From the NCBI GenBank assembly GCA_900763675.1, contig CAAFLE010000061.1, positions 1 to 17,681 on the forward strand: a stretch of 17,681 nucleotides of DNA, written 5' to 3'. The position numbers and the translations under genes are program-made. The notes beneath the pieces were generated by a model. The model had not been told where the DNA came from. It did no database searches and was given only the letters and a program-made list of their open reading frames with translations. Below are positions 1 to 7,307 of the stretch, piece after piece; position 1 is the first letter of the stretch, and every line of letters starts with the position of its first letter. The stretch comes from an uncultured Oscillospiraceae bacterium (GTDB taxonomy: Bacteria > Bacillota > Clostridia > Oscillospirales > Oscillospiraceae).

Positions 1-16
1 AAGAGAGGATCAGCAA

Positions 17-298
17 ATGTACGAGGACAAGACCCTGGTATGCAAAGAGTGCGGCAACGAGTTCGTTTTCACCGCCGGTGAGCAGGAGTTTTATGCGGAG
101 CGCGGCTTCCAGAACGAGCCCCAGCGCTGCAAGGCCTGCCGCGACGCTCGCAAGAACTCCGCTCGCGGACCCCGTGAGTACTTCACGGCTACCTGCGCCG
201 CCTGCGGCGGCGAGGCTCGCGTGCCTTTCGAGCCCAAGTCTGACCGCCCGGTCTACTGCAGCGATTGCTTTGCCAAGATCAAGGCAAATCAGCAGTAA
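17..298 (+). CDS. Small zinc-ribbon protein with four CxxC pairs
   Basis: A 93-residue cysteine-rich protein of unknown cellular role. Four CxxC pairs are visible: C9/C12, C38/C41, C60/C63 and C81/C84. They suggest two zinc-binding ribbons. The first half looks like the 'probable zinc-ribbon' family (zf-trcl) that is common in Clostridia and Chloroflexi. The second half has the pattern of a CxxC knuckle, a VPF/PVYC stretch and a final CxxC, seen in a second small zinc-binding family often fused to the first. An AGAGAGGA-like ribosome binding site lies just upstream of the ATG at 17, and the gene is closed by its own terminator. Binding of nucleic acid or protein is plausible for such ribbons but cannot be read from the sequence. 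The promoter lies outside the window. Confidence 0.88.
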   Translation: MYEDKTLVCKECGNEFVFTAGEQEFYAERGFQNEPQRCKACRDARKNSARGPREYFTATCAACGGEARVPFEPKSDRPVYCSDCFAKIKANQQ

Positions 299-331
299 TT
301 TGTCGACCAGCGTCATCTGACAAAAGAGAAG

Positions 332-364
332 CGGGAGCGATTTTTCGCTCCCGTTTTTCTTTTT
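332..364 (+). terminator. Rho-independent terminator of the zinc-ribbon gene
   Basis: A perfect 9-bp GC-rich stem (332-340 with 345-353) with a TTTT loop is followed by an almost pure T run to 364. It separates the zinc-ribbon gene from the promoter of the next gene. Confidence 0.92.
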
Positions 365-383
365 TCAAATCGGTCGAAAACGG

Positions 384-412
384 TTGAAATGTATGAAAAA
401 CATGGGTATAAT
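384..412 (+). promoter_or_regulatory. Housekeeping (sigma-A type) promoter
   Basis: TTGAAA at 384-389 and a perfect TATAAT at 407-412 are separated by 17 bp. Transcription would start near 419, about 24 nt before the ATG at 443, and the leader would carry an AGGAGGT ribosome binding site (431-437). Confidence 0.85.
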
Positions 413-442
413 ACGCATATACAAAAACTTAGGAGGTCCATC

Positions 443-649
443 ATGTTCCAGATTGAAAAGACTACGCTCATTGCCGAGATTATGGAGAACGCTCCCTATG
501 TCGCCCCGATGTTCCAGGCGATCGGTATGCACTGCATGGGCTGCGCCATGGCAAGCGGCGAGAACGTGGAAGAAGCCTGCGCCGCGCACGGCGTCGATGT
601 CGATAAGTTCGTAGAGAAGGTCAACGAGTTTATCGCCGCGCAGGGCTGA
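443..649 (+). CDS. DUF1858-domain protein with redox-disulfide motif
   Basis: A 68-residue protein matching the DUF1858 family, also described as the hybrid-cluster-protein-associated redox disulfide domain. It has the typical N-terminal pattern of a hydrophobic residue, an acidic patch and a proline-phenylalanine turn (residues about 10-24), followed by a CxxC in the stretch HCMGCAM. In this family the CxxC is thought to be redox active or to bind metal. The biochemical partner is not known and no hybrid-cluster gene is present here. The reading frame is open upstream to 389, but that ATG lies inside the -35 to -10 region of the promoter. ATG 443 sits 5 nt after a strong AGGAGGT and is the real start. 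It is a single-gene unit bounded by a promoter and a downstream hairpin. Confidence 0.88.
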   Translation: MFQIEKTTLIAEIMENAPYVAPMFQAIGMHCMGCAMASGENVEEACAAHGVDVDKFVEKVNEFIAAQG

Positions 650-663
650 AAACAGGAGAAGCA

Positions 664-706
664 ACGGCGAGGGCGTTAGTGATGTGCTGCGTCCTCGCCG
701 TTTTTA
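664..706 (+). terminator. Probable terminator directly ahead of trmK
   Basis: A 9-bp GC-rich stem (664-672 with 693-701) closes a 20-nt loop and is followed by T-rich sequence (701-706). It ends only about 10 nt before the start of trmK, which leaves no room for a separate promoter between them. Confidence 0.75.
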
Positions 707-715
707 TATAAGATT

Positions 716-1426
716 ATGGAACATATGTTAAAACTGCCGCCGCGTCTGGCGGCGATTGCAGCGCTCGTTCCGGACGGCGCACGGCTTGCCGATGTCGGGA
801 CCGATCATGCGCTCCTTCCGATCCGGCTGTTATTGGACGGCAGAATCCAAAGCGCCGTTGCTACCGACATCCGTCCCGGACCGCTTTCCCGGGCAAAGGA
901 AAACGCCCGTGCGGCGGAGGTCTACAATCTTCGCTGTGTTCTTTGCGACGGACTCTCCGGCGTATCGCCGGAGGAGGTCGATACGGTCGTGATCGCCGGG
1001 ATGGGCGGGGAGAATATTGCGGGCATCCTCCGCGCCGCGCCGTGGGCGTGCGAAAACGCGCTCCTTCTGCTTCAACCGATGTCGCGTCCGGAAGAGCTGC
1101 GCGGAGCGCTCTCTTCGCTCGGGCTTTCCATCTGCGGAGAGTACCTTGTCCGGGATAGCGGTCGGCTCTACTCCGTTCTTGCTGCCCGAGCCGGGATGCC
1201 GGATACGCTCTCGCCGGGCGAGCTGTACTGCGGAAAACAAACCATGATACGAAATGAGGCGCTGTACCCGGACATCCTTGCCGAACAGGAGAAACGTCTG
1301 TCAACGGCGATTCAGGGGCTGGCGCATTCCGAACGCGAGAGCGACCGGGAGCGACGGAGTAGTCTGCAAGCCGCAGCGGCGGAGATTACCGAATGGAGGA
1401 GAGAATATTATGGCGACAGTACGTGA
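716..1426 (+). CDS. trmK: tRNA (adenine(22)-N1)-methyltransferase TrmK
   Basis: A member of the TrmK/YqfN family, which uses S-adenosylmethionine to methylate N1 of A22 in tRNAs. The 236-residue length fits the family. The SAM-binding motif I reads DVGTDHALLP (residues 26-35), a second acidic motif is ATDIRPGPL (49-57), and the catalytic-region signature IAGMGG spans 93-98, followed by an LLLQP stretch. The C-terminal part is a charged helical region typical of the family's coiled coil. The start is uncertain: ATG 716 gives a three-residue extension, while ATG 725 (MLKLPPRL) looks more like the usual family N-terminus. Neither has a clear ribosome binding site, because the preceding terminator hairpin fills that space. 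The 3' end overlaps the Nif3-family gene by 17 nt, the same gene pair as yqfN-yqfO in Bacillus. Confidence 0.9.
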   Translation: MEHMLKLPPRLAAIAALVPDGARLADVGTDHALLPIRLLLDGRIQSAVATDIRPGPLSRAKENARAAEVYNLRCVLCDGLSGVSPEEVDTVVIAGMGGENIAGILRAAPWACENALLLLQPMSRPEELRGALSSLGLSICGEYLVRDSGRLYSVLAARAGMPDTLSPGELYCGKQTMIRNEALYPDILAEQEKRLSTAIQGLAHSERESDRERRSSLQAAAAEITEWRREYYGDST

Positions 1427-2177
1427 AATAGCAAGCTATCTGGAGGAGCGCGTTCCATCCTCGCTCAAGCTCGATTTTGACAACGTCGGACTGCTCTGCG
1501 GTTTTCCGGAGCGTGAGGTTAGCCGGATCCTTGTCGTTCTCGATATTACACTTGAAGCCATTGAAGAGGCGCAGACGCTGAATGCTGAGCTGATCGTGTC
1601 GCACCATCCGGTCATATTTACGCCGCTGCGCACCGTCTGCGACGATGCGCCGGACGCAAGGCGCGTCATCGCGCTTTTGCAGGGCGGTCTTTCGGCGATC
1701 TGTCTGCACACGAATCTTGACGCGCTGGAGGGCGGCGTGAATACCGCGCTTGCCAACGCTGTCGGCGCGGAGGACATGGAGTATTCGCCGGACATTGGCT
1801 GCTTCTGCCGTTTACCGGAGAAAATGCCGCTCTCCGACTTTCTTGCACAGACGCGCACGGCGCTTTCCGCGCCGGATATGCGCTTTTACGATGCCGGACG
1901 TCCGGTGGAGCAGCTGGCGCTCTGCGGCGGCGCAGGCGGCGACATTCTCTATGAAGCGGCAAAGCGCGGCTGCGATACGGTGCTGACCGGCGAGGTGAAG
2001 CACCATCAGTGGATCGACGGCGCGGAGCTTGGTCTGAACATCATCGAGGGCGGACATTTTGCTACGGAAAACGTGGTAACGCCGCCGCTGGCAGAAATGC
2101 TGCGGCAGGGCTTCCCGGAGGTGGACGTGTGTCTCTCGCGGCTGCAGGGACCGCTCTCCCGCGGATTCGGGTTTTAA
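1410..2177 (+). CDS. Nif3-like dinuclear metal center protein
   Basis: A member of the Nif3/YqfO/YbgI family, which forms hexameric toroids with a two-metal site per subunit. The family is often called a GTP cyclohydrolase I type 2 homolog, but its physiological role is unsettled. The 255 residues correspond to the short form without the PII-like middle insert. Metal-binding signatures are complete: SHHP (64-67), HTNLD (100-104) and the C-terminal GGHFATE (214-220, H216 and E220), plus the conserved GEVKHH stretch (194-199). The frame is open upstream within trmK, but ATG 1410 follows a GGAGGA (1395-1400) and gives the family N-terminus. The overlap with trmK implies translational coupling. 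The stop codon abuts the promoter of spoIVA. Confidence 0.93.
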   Translation: MATVREIASYLEERVPSSLKLDFDNVGLLCGFPEREVSRILVVLDITLEAIEEAQTLNAELIVSHHPVIFTPLRTVCDDAPDARRVIALLQGGLSAICLHTNLDALEGGVNTALANAVGAEDMEYSPDIGCFCRLPEKMPLSDFLAQTRTALSAPDMRFYDAGRPVEQLALCGGAGGDILYEAAKRGCDTVLTGEVKHHQWIDGAELGLNIIEGGHFATENVVTPPLAEMLRQGFPEVDVCLSRLQGPLSRGFGF

Positions 2178-2206
2178 TCATATTTTACGGCTTATCCCCA
2201 TAGGAT
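2178..2206 (+). promoter_or_regulatory. Putative sigma-E sporulation promoter of spoIVA
   Basis: TCATATT at 2178-2184 is an exact match to the Bacillus sigma-E -35 consensus (KMATATT). After 14 bp follows CATAGGAT at 2199-2206, which agrees with CATACAHT at 6 of 8 positions including the CATA core. Start would be near 2213, about 25 nt before the GTG. spoIVA is a known sigma-E gene in Bacillus, so motif and gene agree. Confidence 0.7.
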
Positions 2207-2237
2207 GCATTGAAATCATGTACAGGGGGTCTGGGCC

Positions 2238-3716
2238 GTGTCAGAATCAACGATTTACGAGGACATCGCTCTCCGCACGGACGGAGATATATATCTTGGT
2301 GTGGTGGGACCGGTCCGCACGGGCAAGTCCACCTTCATCAAGCGGTTTATGGAAACGCTCGTCATTCCGCGCATTGATAACGTTTATCGGAAAGAACGCG
2401 CCCGCGACGAGCTGCCGCAGAGCGGCTCCGGGCGCACGATTATGACGGCGGAGCCGAAATTCATTCCGGAGGAAGCCGTAACGATCCGTCTGGGCGAGGA
2501 GACCGACCTTTCCGTGCGGCTCATCGACTGTGTTGGCTATATGGTCAAGGGCGCTTCCGGGCAGTTTGAGGACGGCGTGGAGCGCATGGTGACAACGCCG
2601 TGGTTCGATCACGAGATCTCGCTGACCGAAGCGGCGGAGCAGGGAACCTATAAGGTGATCGCCGAGCATTCCACCATCGGGCTTGTCGTCACGTGCGACG
2701 GTACGATCTGCGAGATACCCCGCGAGGATTATGTCCCGGCGGAGGAGCGCGTGATCCGCGAGCTGCAGGAGATCGGAAAGCCGTTCACCATTGTTCTCAA
2801 TAGCGCCGACCCGCGCTCGGAGAGCGCCAGAGCGCTTTGCGCTTCGATCCGTGAGAAATACGGAACGGGCTGCGTGTGCGTGAACTGTCTGGAGCTGACG
2901 GAGAACGATATTACCGAAATTTTGAAATCTGCGCTGTGCGAATTTCCGCTTTCCGAGCTGGACGTGTATCTGCCGAGCTGGGTCGATGCGCTGCCGATGG
3001 AGCATCCGCTGCGCTCGTCGCTCTATGCCGGCGTCCGCTCCGCAGCGCAGAACGTCCGCCGTGTCCGCGATGTTTATCCGATGACGGACGCTCTCCGCGA
3101 GGCGGAAAACGTTCTCTCGGTCTCGGTGGCGGCGCTTCAGATGGGGCGCGGCATCGCAGACATCCGCATGGAGCTGCCCAGAACGCTCTATTACCAGACC
3201 ATCAGCGAGCAGTCCGGCTTCGCCATTAAAGATGACGGCGATCTCATGGCGCTGCTGACGGAAATGCGCGGCATCAAAAACGAGTATGACCGTATCAGCA
3301 GCGCTCTCCGGGATGTCCGCGAAACCGGATACGGCATCGTTGTTCCGTCGCCAGACGAACTCAAGCTGGAAGAACCGGAGATCGTCCGGCAGGGAGGACG
3401 ATACGGCGTCCGGCTCAAGGCATCTGCGCCGTCCATCCATATGATCATGGCGAACATCGAAACCGAGGTCAGCCCAGCACTCGGCGGCGAAAAGGCGTCC
3501 GAGCAGATCATCAATTTCCTTTTGCAGGGCTTCGAGGGCGACACGAGCCGCATCTGGGAATCGAACATTTTCGGGAAATCGCTCTACGACATCGCCAGCG
3601 AGGGCGTCATCACCAAGCTCCGGCAGATGCCTGTCAACGCACAGGCAAAGCTACAGCAAACGCTTACGCGCATTGTAAACGAGGGCGGCGGATCGCTGAT
3701 TTGCATAATCATATAA
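2238..3716 (+). CDS. spoIVA: Stage IV sporulation protein A (SpoIVA)
   Basis: SpoIVA is the morphogenetic ATPase that polymerises on the forespore outer membrane and forms the basement layer of the spore coat. The 492-residue length equals that of the Bacillus subtilis protein. The Walker A motif GPVRTGKST (residues 24-32) places the lysine at position 30, as in B. subtilis. A Walker-B-like LIDCVGY follows near residue 92. The middle helical domain and the C-terminal end in GGSLICIII are typical of the family, whose C-terminus anchors the protein to the forespore membrane. The start is GTG 2238, preceded by AGGGGG at 2224-2229. A sigma-E-like promoter lies just upstream and a strong terminator closes the gene, so it is transcribed alone. 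It identifies the organism as a spore former. Confidence 0.98.
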   Translation: MSESTIYEDIALRTDGDIYLGVVGPVRTGKSTFIKRFMETLVIPRIDNVYRKERARDELPQSGSGRTIMTAEPKFIPEEAVTIRLGEETDLSVRLIDCVGYMVKGASGQFEDGVERMVTTPWFDHEISLTEAAEQGTYKVIAEHSTIGLVVTCDGTICEIPREDYVPAEERVIRELQEIGKPFTIVLNSADPRSESARALCASIREKYGTGCVCVNCLELTENDITEILKSALCEFPLSELDVYLPSWVDALPMEHPLRSSLYAGVRSAAQNVRRVRDVYPMTDALREAENVLSVSVAALQMGRGIADIRMELPRTLYYQTISEQSGFAIKDDGDLMALLTEMRGIKNEYDRISSALRDVRETGYGIVVPSPDELKLEEPEIVRQGGRYGVRLKASAPSIHMIMANIETEVSPALGGEKASEQIINFLLQGFEGDTSRIWESNIFGKSLYDIASEGVITKLRQMPVNAQAKLQQTLTRIVNEGGGSLICIII

Positions 3717-3724
3717 CTAAACTT

Positions 3725-3764
3725 GCAAAACCGGAGCGAAATCTGCTCCGGTTTTGCTGTTTTT
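3725..3764 (+). terminator. Rho-independent terminator of spoIVA
   Basis: A perfect 13-bp stem (3725-3737 with 3745-3757) with a 7-nt loop is followed by TGTTTTTG. It starts 8 nt after the spoIVA stop codon. Confidence 0.95.
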
Positions 3765-3777
3765 GTGAAAATAGCAC

Positions 3778-3806
3778 TTGCTTTTTTTGATATAATGCCA
3801 TATAAT
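3778..3806 (+). promoter_or_regulatory. Promoter with tandem TATAAT boxes
   Basis: TTGCTT (3778-3783) is 17 bp from a perfect TATAAT (3801-3806). A second perfect TATAAT lies exactly one 10-bp step upstream (3791-3796) but has no good -35 partner. The leader contains GGAGG at 3823-3827 ahead of the ATG at 3836. Confidence 0.75.
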
Positions 3807-3835
3807 GACGCGAGACTTGTATGGAGGGCATTGCC

Positions 3836-5032
3836 ATGAAAGAATTATCCAAGATCCGTTCCGCCGTTGCGCCGTCTGCGACGCTGGCGGTCAACTCGAA
3901 ATTCAAGCAGATGAAGGCGGAGGGTATCCCCGTTGTCGGTTTCGGAGCCGGAGAGCCGGATTTTGATACGCCCGACCATATCAAGGAAGCGGGCATCCGC
4001 GCCATCCGGGAAGGCCAGACGAAGTATACACCGACGCCCGGCACGGTGGAAGCCCGCAAAGCGGTTGCCTACCGTATGAAGGAAGACCTCGGCGTGGACT
4101 TTGATTATGACGCCATCGTCATTTCCAACGGCGCCAAGGCGTGTCTGTATGCTACTTTTTTCACGCTGCTTGACACCGGCGACGAGGTCATTGTCCCTGC
4201 GCCGTATTGGGTCAGCTATACCGAGCAGATCCGCATGGTCGGCGGCGTACCGGTCATCGTCCCGACGACCGAGGCGCAGCACTTCAAAATGACGCCGGAG
4301 CAGCTGGAAGCCGCCATCACCGATAAGACGAAGGCGCTGGTTCTCAATAACCCCTCGAACCCAACCGGCATGATTTATTCCAAGGAAGAGCTGGAAGGGC
4401 TGGCGGAGGTCTGTCTGCGCCATGATCTTTATATCATTGCCGACGAGATCTATTACCGTCTCTGCTACGACGGACGCAAATTCACAAGCGTCGCGGCGCT
4501 GGGCGACGAGGTGAAAAAGCACACCATCATTATTAACGGCGTGTCCAAGAGCTATTCCATGACCGGCTGGCGCTGCGGCTTCGCCGCCTGCGGCGATAAA
4601 CGGATCGCCAAGGTGATGACAAACTGTCTGAGTCACGCGATGGGAAACATCGGCGCGATGAACCAGGCGGCAATGGCAGAAGCCATGCGCGGACCGCAGG
4701 ACAGCGTGGACGCCATGCGCAAGGTGTTTGAGGAGCGCCGGAACTATCTGGTGGAACGGATGAATCAGATCGAGGGCGTGAGCTGCCTGAAGCCGGACGG
4801 CGCGTTCTATGTGATGATGAATCTTGAAAAGCTCATCGGGCGCACGCTCGGCGGTCGTGTGATCCGCAATGCCGACGATTTCGCTATGGCATTTCTGGAA
4901 AAGGGACTGGTTGCGGTCGTCTCCTGCTGTGCGTTTGACGCGCCGAATTTCGTCCGCTGGACCTATGCCACATCGCTGGAGACCATCAAGGAAGGACTGG
5001 ACCGGCTCGAAAAATTCCTGCGGGAAGCCTGA
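3836..5032 (+). CDS. PLP-dependent class I aminotransferase, aspartate aminotransferase-like
   Basis: A 398-residue fold-type I, class I aminotransferase of the subgroup usually annotated as aspartate aminotransferase, transferring amino groups between aspartate-like donors and 2-oxoglutarate. Visible features are the N-terminal GAGEPDFDTP substrate/PLP loop (38-47), YTPTPGT (64-70), SNGAK (97-101), NPSNPTG (172-178), the PLP-ring aspartate in ADEIYY (D203) and the Schiff-base lysine in GVSKSYSMTGWR (K238). The C-terminal FVRWTYA carries the carboxylate-binding arginine. The frame continues upstream to 3821, but the ATG at 3836 is 8 nt after a GGAGG and is preferred. It has its own promoter and a hairpin after the stop. 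The exact substrate (aspartate, aromatic or other) cannot be fixed from sequence alone. Confidence 0.9.
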   Translation: MKELSKIRSAVAPSATLAVNSKFKQMKAEGIPVVGFGAGEPDFDTPDHIKEAGIRAIREGQTKYTPTPGTVEARKAVAYRMKEDLGVDFDYDAIVISNGAKACLYATFFTLLDTGDEVIVPAPYWVSYTEQIRMVGGVPVIVPTTEAQHFKMTPEQLEAAITDKTKALVLNNPSNPTGMIYSKEELEGLAEVCLRHDLYIIADEIYYRLCYDGRKFTSVAALGDEVKKHTIIINGVSKSYSMTGWRCGFAACGDKRIAKVMTNCLSHAMGNIGAMNQAAMAEAMRGPQDSVDAMRKVFEERRNYLVERMNQIEGVSCLKPDGAFYVMMNLEKLIGRTLGGRVIRNADDFAMAFLEKGLVAVVSCCAFDAPNFVRWTYATSLETIKEGLDRLEKFLREA

Positions 5033-5034
5033 AT

Positions 5035-5064
5035 ACATAAACCGTATCGCCTCTCTCATAGCAT
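5035..5064 (+). promoter_or_regulatory. Possible sigma-E-like promoter of the cwlD-radA unit
   Basis: ACATAAA (5035-5041), 15 bp, then CATAGCAT (5057-5064). The -10 agrees with the sigma-E consensus at 6 of 8 positions, but the -35 keeps only the central CATA. Start would be near 5071, right at the ribosome binding site. cwlD is a sigma-E gene in Bacillus, which supports it, but the match is weak. Confidence 0.3.
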
Positions 5065-5087
5065 AGCTTGAGGGAGGCGATTTGTTT
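5046..5087 (+). promoter_or_regulatory. Hairpin: terminator-like and covering the cwlD ribosome binding site
   Basis: A 12-bp stem with one G-T wobble (5046-5057 with 5070-5081) and a 12-nt loop is followed by TTTGTTTG. It follows the aminotransferase stop and may end that transcript. Its 3' arm contains AGGGAGG (5071-5077), the ribosome binding site of the next gene, so in any read-through RNA the site would be masked. Confidence 0.6.
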
Positions 5088-5835
5088 GTCCGTTAATAAA
5101 CTGTACAAAACCGTCCGGGCGGAGGATGCTGCGCTTTTCACCTTGTCTTTCCTTTGGATTTGTGTCATAATACATTCGGTATTTACGGTATTTATGCCCC
5201 TGCCGGACGGGGACGCCGCAGCGTCCGCCGGCGGCGAAACGGCGCCGGTACTCATTCTTGACCCCGGTCACGGCGGTGCGGACGGCGGCGCCATAGCGCC
5301 GGACGGAACGCCGGAGAGCGCCTTGAATCTCTCCGTATCGCTGCGAATCCGCGATCTTTGCGCATTTCTCGGCGTGGACACAGTTATGACGCGGGAGAGC
5401 GAAGAGCTGGCGTACCCCGTGGAGGCAAAAACCATTGCCGCCATGAAAAAATGGGATACAAGACGCCGCGTTGAGTTAGCGGAGAGTCTGGAAAAGGCGG
5501 TGTTTTTGAGCATACACCAGAACATATACCCCGCGTCCGGACCGCACGGAGCGCAGGTCTTGTATGCGCCGAATGAACCGAGCCGCGCTCTTGCAGAAAC
5601 GATGCAGACGCAGCTTGCGTCGGCGCTATTCCCGGAAAACCGGCGCGTTCCGGTCCCGGCAGGGAAGGACATCTACATTTTGTCCCACGTCCGCTGCACC
5701 GCCGTGCTGGTCGAGTGCGGATTTCTCTCAAATCCGCAGGAGCTTTCGCTGCTGCAAAGCGCGGATTATCAGAAAAAAATTGCGTCGGTATTGACGGCGT
5801 GCTACTTGCAGTCTATGGAGGATGGCATTGTATGA
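5086..5835 (+). CDS. cwlD: N-acetylmuramoyl-L-alanine amidase, CwlD-like (spore cortex)
   Basis: A zinc-dependent amidase of the Amidase_3 family. CwlD removes peptide side chains from muramic acid so that muramic lactam, needed for germination, can form in the spore cortex. From TTG 5086 the protein has 249 residues: a membrane/signal segment at about 15-37, then the catalytic domain beginning VLILDPGHGG with zinc ligand H62, a second ligand glutamate in TPESALNLS, the third in LSIHQN, and the catalytic glutamate in VLVECGFLSN. Length and the single N-terminal anchor fit CwlD rather than a larger autolysin. A TTG at 5068 is also in frame, but AGGGAGG at 5071-5077 with 8 nt spacing picks 5086. 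The gene overlaps radA by four bases (ATGA), so the two are cotranscribed. The specific assignment to CwlD is an inference from size, architecture and the spore genes nearby. Confidence 0.85.
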   Translation: MSVNKLYKTVRAEDAALFTLSFLWICVIIHSVFTVFMPLPDGDAAASAGGETAPVLILDPGHGGADGGAIAPDGTPESALNLSVSLRIRDLCAFLGVDTVMTRESEELAYPVEAKTIAAMKKWDTRRRVELAESLEKAVFLSIHQNIYPASGPHGAQVLYAPNEPSRALAETMQTQLASALFPENRRVPVPAGKDIYILSHVRCTAVLVECGFLSNPQELSLLQSADYQKKIASVLTACYLQSMEDGIV

Positions 5836-7202
5836 AAGCCAAAAGTGTGTTTTTCTGCACGGAATGCGGCAACGAAACCGGAAAATGGTTTGGCCGCTGC
5901 CCGGCGTGCGGCGCATGGAATACCGTTGTGGAAGCCCCGTCGGCTCCGGCGGGAAACGCTGCGGCAAAAATCACCGCCGTGAAGATTGCCGGAACGCGCC
6001 GCAGCACACCGAAAAGCATTTCGCAGCTTGACGACGAAGAAGAGCTGCGTTTTTCCACCGGTATGGAGGAAATGGACCGAGTGCTGGGCGGCGGCGCAGT
6101 GCGCGGCTCGCTCGTGCTGGTCGGCGGTGCGCCCGGCATCGGAAAGTCTACGCTGCTTCTCCAGATCTGCGGTAACATTCCGGACGCGAAGATCCTCTAT
6201 GTGACCGGCGAGGAGAGCCAACGGCAGCTCAAAATGCGCTCGCAGCGTCTCGGCGTTACGAGCGGTAATCTCTTTGTCCTTGCCGAAACGGACATCAACG
6301 CCGTAACGCAAAGTGTGGAGGATCTTCAGCCGGACATTCTTATCATCGACTCCGTGCAGACCATGTACAATAACGACATTGCCTCCGCGCCGGGCAGCAT
6401 CGGACAGGTGAAGGACTGCACCATGGCGGTCATGCAGCTTGCCAAAACGCTGAACATAACCGCCTTTGTTATTGGTCACATCAATAAGGAAGGCGCGATC
6501 GCCGGACCGAAGGTGCTGGAGCATATGGTGGACTGCGTGCTGTATTTTGAAGGCGACCGTTCGCTCAATTACCGCATTTTACGCGCCGCCAAAAACCGCT
6601 TCGGTTCCACGAACGAGATCGGCGTATTTGAAATGTGCGACACCGGTCTGCGCGAGGTCCCGAACCCGTCGGAGGTCATGCTGTCCGGTCGTCCCGTCAA
6701 CGCGTCGGGTACGTGCGTTTCCTGCGTTATGCAGGGCTCGCGCCCGATCCTTGCGGAAGTGCAGGCGCTGCTCTCGCCGACGAACGCCAATCAGGCGCGG
6801 CGCACGGCGAACGGCGTGGATTTCAACCGGCTGATGCTGCTGCTTGCCGTACTCGAAAAACGCGGCGGACTGCACGTCGCCGGGTGCGACGCCTATGTCA
6901 ATGTCGTCGGCGGTCTGGAGCTGGACGAGCCTACGGCGGACCTTGCGATCGTACTGGCGATCGCATCCAGCTTCCGGGACAAGCCCATCGGGGAGGACCT
7001 TGCCGCCGTCGGCGAGATCGGACTCACGGGTGAGATTCGCTCCGTGCCGTCGATCAACCAGCGGCTGCAGGAGATCGCCCGGCTCGGCTTCAAGAGATGT
7101 GTTGTACCGGCGCACTGCAAGGGCGACATCAAGGTCCCGGACGGCTTGCAGCTTTTGCCGGCGCGAAACGTCCGCGACGCTATTAACGCCGTTGTAATTT
7201 GA
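5832..7202 (+). CDS. radA: DNA repair protein RadA (Sms)
   Basis: RadA/Sms is a RecA-related, DnaB-like hexameric helicase that promotes branch migration in recombinational repair and natural transformation. All family hallmarks are present in 456 residues: an N-terminal four-cysteine zinc finger (C9, C12, C23, C26), Walker A GGAPGIGKST (98-107), Walker B ILIIDS (169-174), the RadA-specific KNRFG motif (254-258), and a C-terminal Lon-protease-like domain with the VGGLELDEPTADLA stretch and no protease function in this family. The start ATG 5832 is 9 nt after GGAGGA (5817-5822) and overlaps the cwlD stop; the open frame upstream is not needed. An AT-rich hairpin follows. Confidence 0.97.
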   Translation: MKAKSVFFCTECGNETGKWFGRCPACGAWNTVVEAPSAPAGNAAAKITAVKIAGTRRSTPKSISQLDDEEELRFSTGMEEMDRVLGGGAVRGSLVLVGGAPGIGKSTLLLQICGNIPDAKILYVTGEESQRQLKMRSQRLGVTSGNLFVLAETDINAVTQSVEDLQPDILIIDSVQTMYNNDIASAPGSIGQVKDCTMAVMQLAKTLNITAFVIGHINKEGAIAGPKVLEHMVDCVLYFEGDRSLNYRILRAAKNRFGSTNEIGVFEMCDTGLREVPNPSEVMLSGRPVNASGTCVSCVMQGSRPILAEVQALLSPTNANQARRTANGVDFNRLMLLLAVLEKRGGLHVAGCDAYVNVVGGLELDEPTADLAIVLAIASSFRDKPIGEDLAAVGEIGLTGEIRSVPSINQRLQEIARLGFKRCVVPAHCKGDIKVPDGLQLLPARNVRDAINAVVI

Positions 7203-7218
7203 AAAAGCACTCCCCCTG

Positions 7219-7252
7219 ATTTAAACAAAATCTTTATTTTGTTTAAATTTTT
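7219..7252 (+). terminator. AT-rich hairpin after radA, probable terminator
   Basis: A perfect 13-bp but AT-rich stem (7219-7231 with 7236-7248) with a CTTT loop is followed by TTTTG. The low GC content makes it weaker than the other terminators in the window. It separates radA from the recombinase gene, which would then need a promoter between 7250 and 7297 that I cannot identify clearly. Confidence 0.6.
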
Positions 7253-7307
7253 GTATAAGCCGAAATCACTTCTCCCTTTTCGCCAATCAGGTTTTTGAGG
7301 ATACATT

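Noticed and set aside
2247..3440. A 397-codon - strand frame
   Set aside because: Complementary to spoIVA, no family pattern, composition of an antisense shadow.
3845..5059. A 404-codon - strand frame
   Set aside because: Complementary to the aminotransferase gene; repetitive H/R/A composition without any motif.
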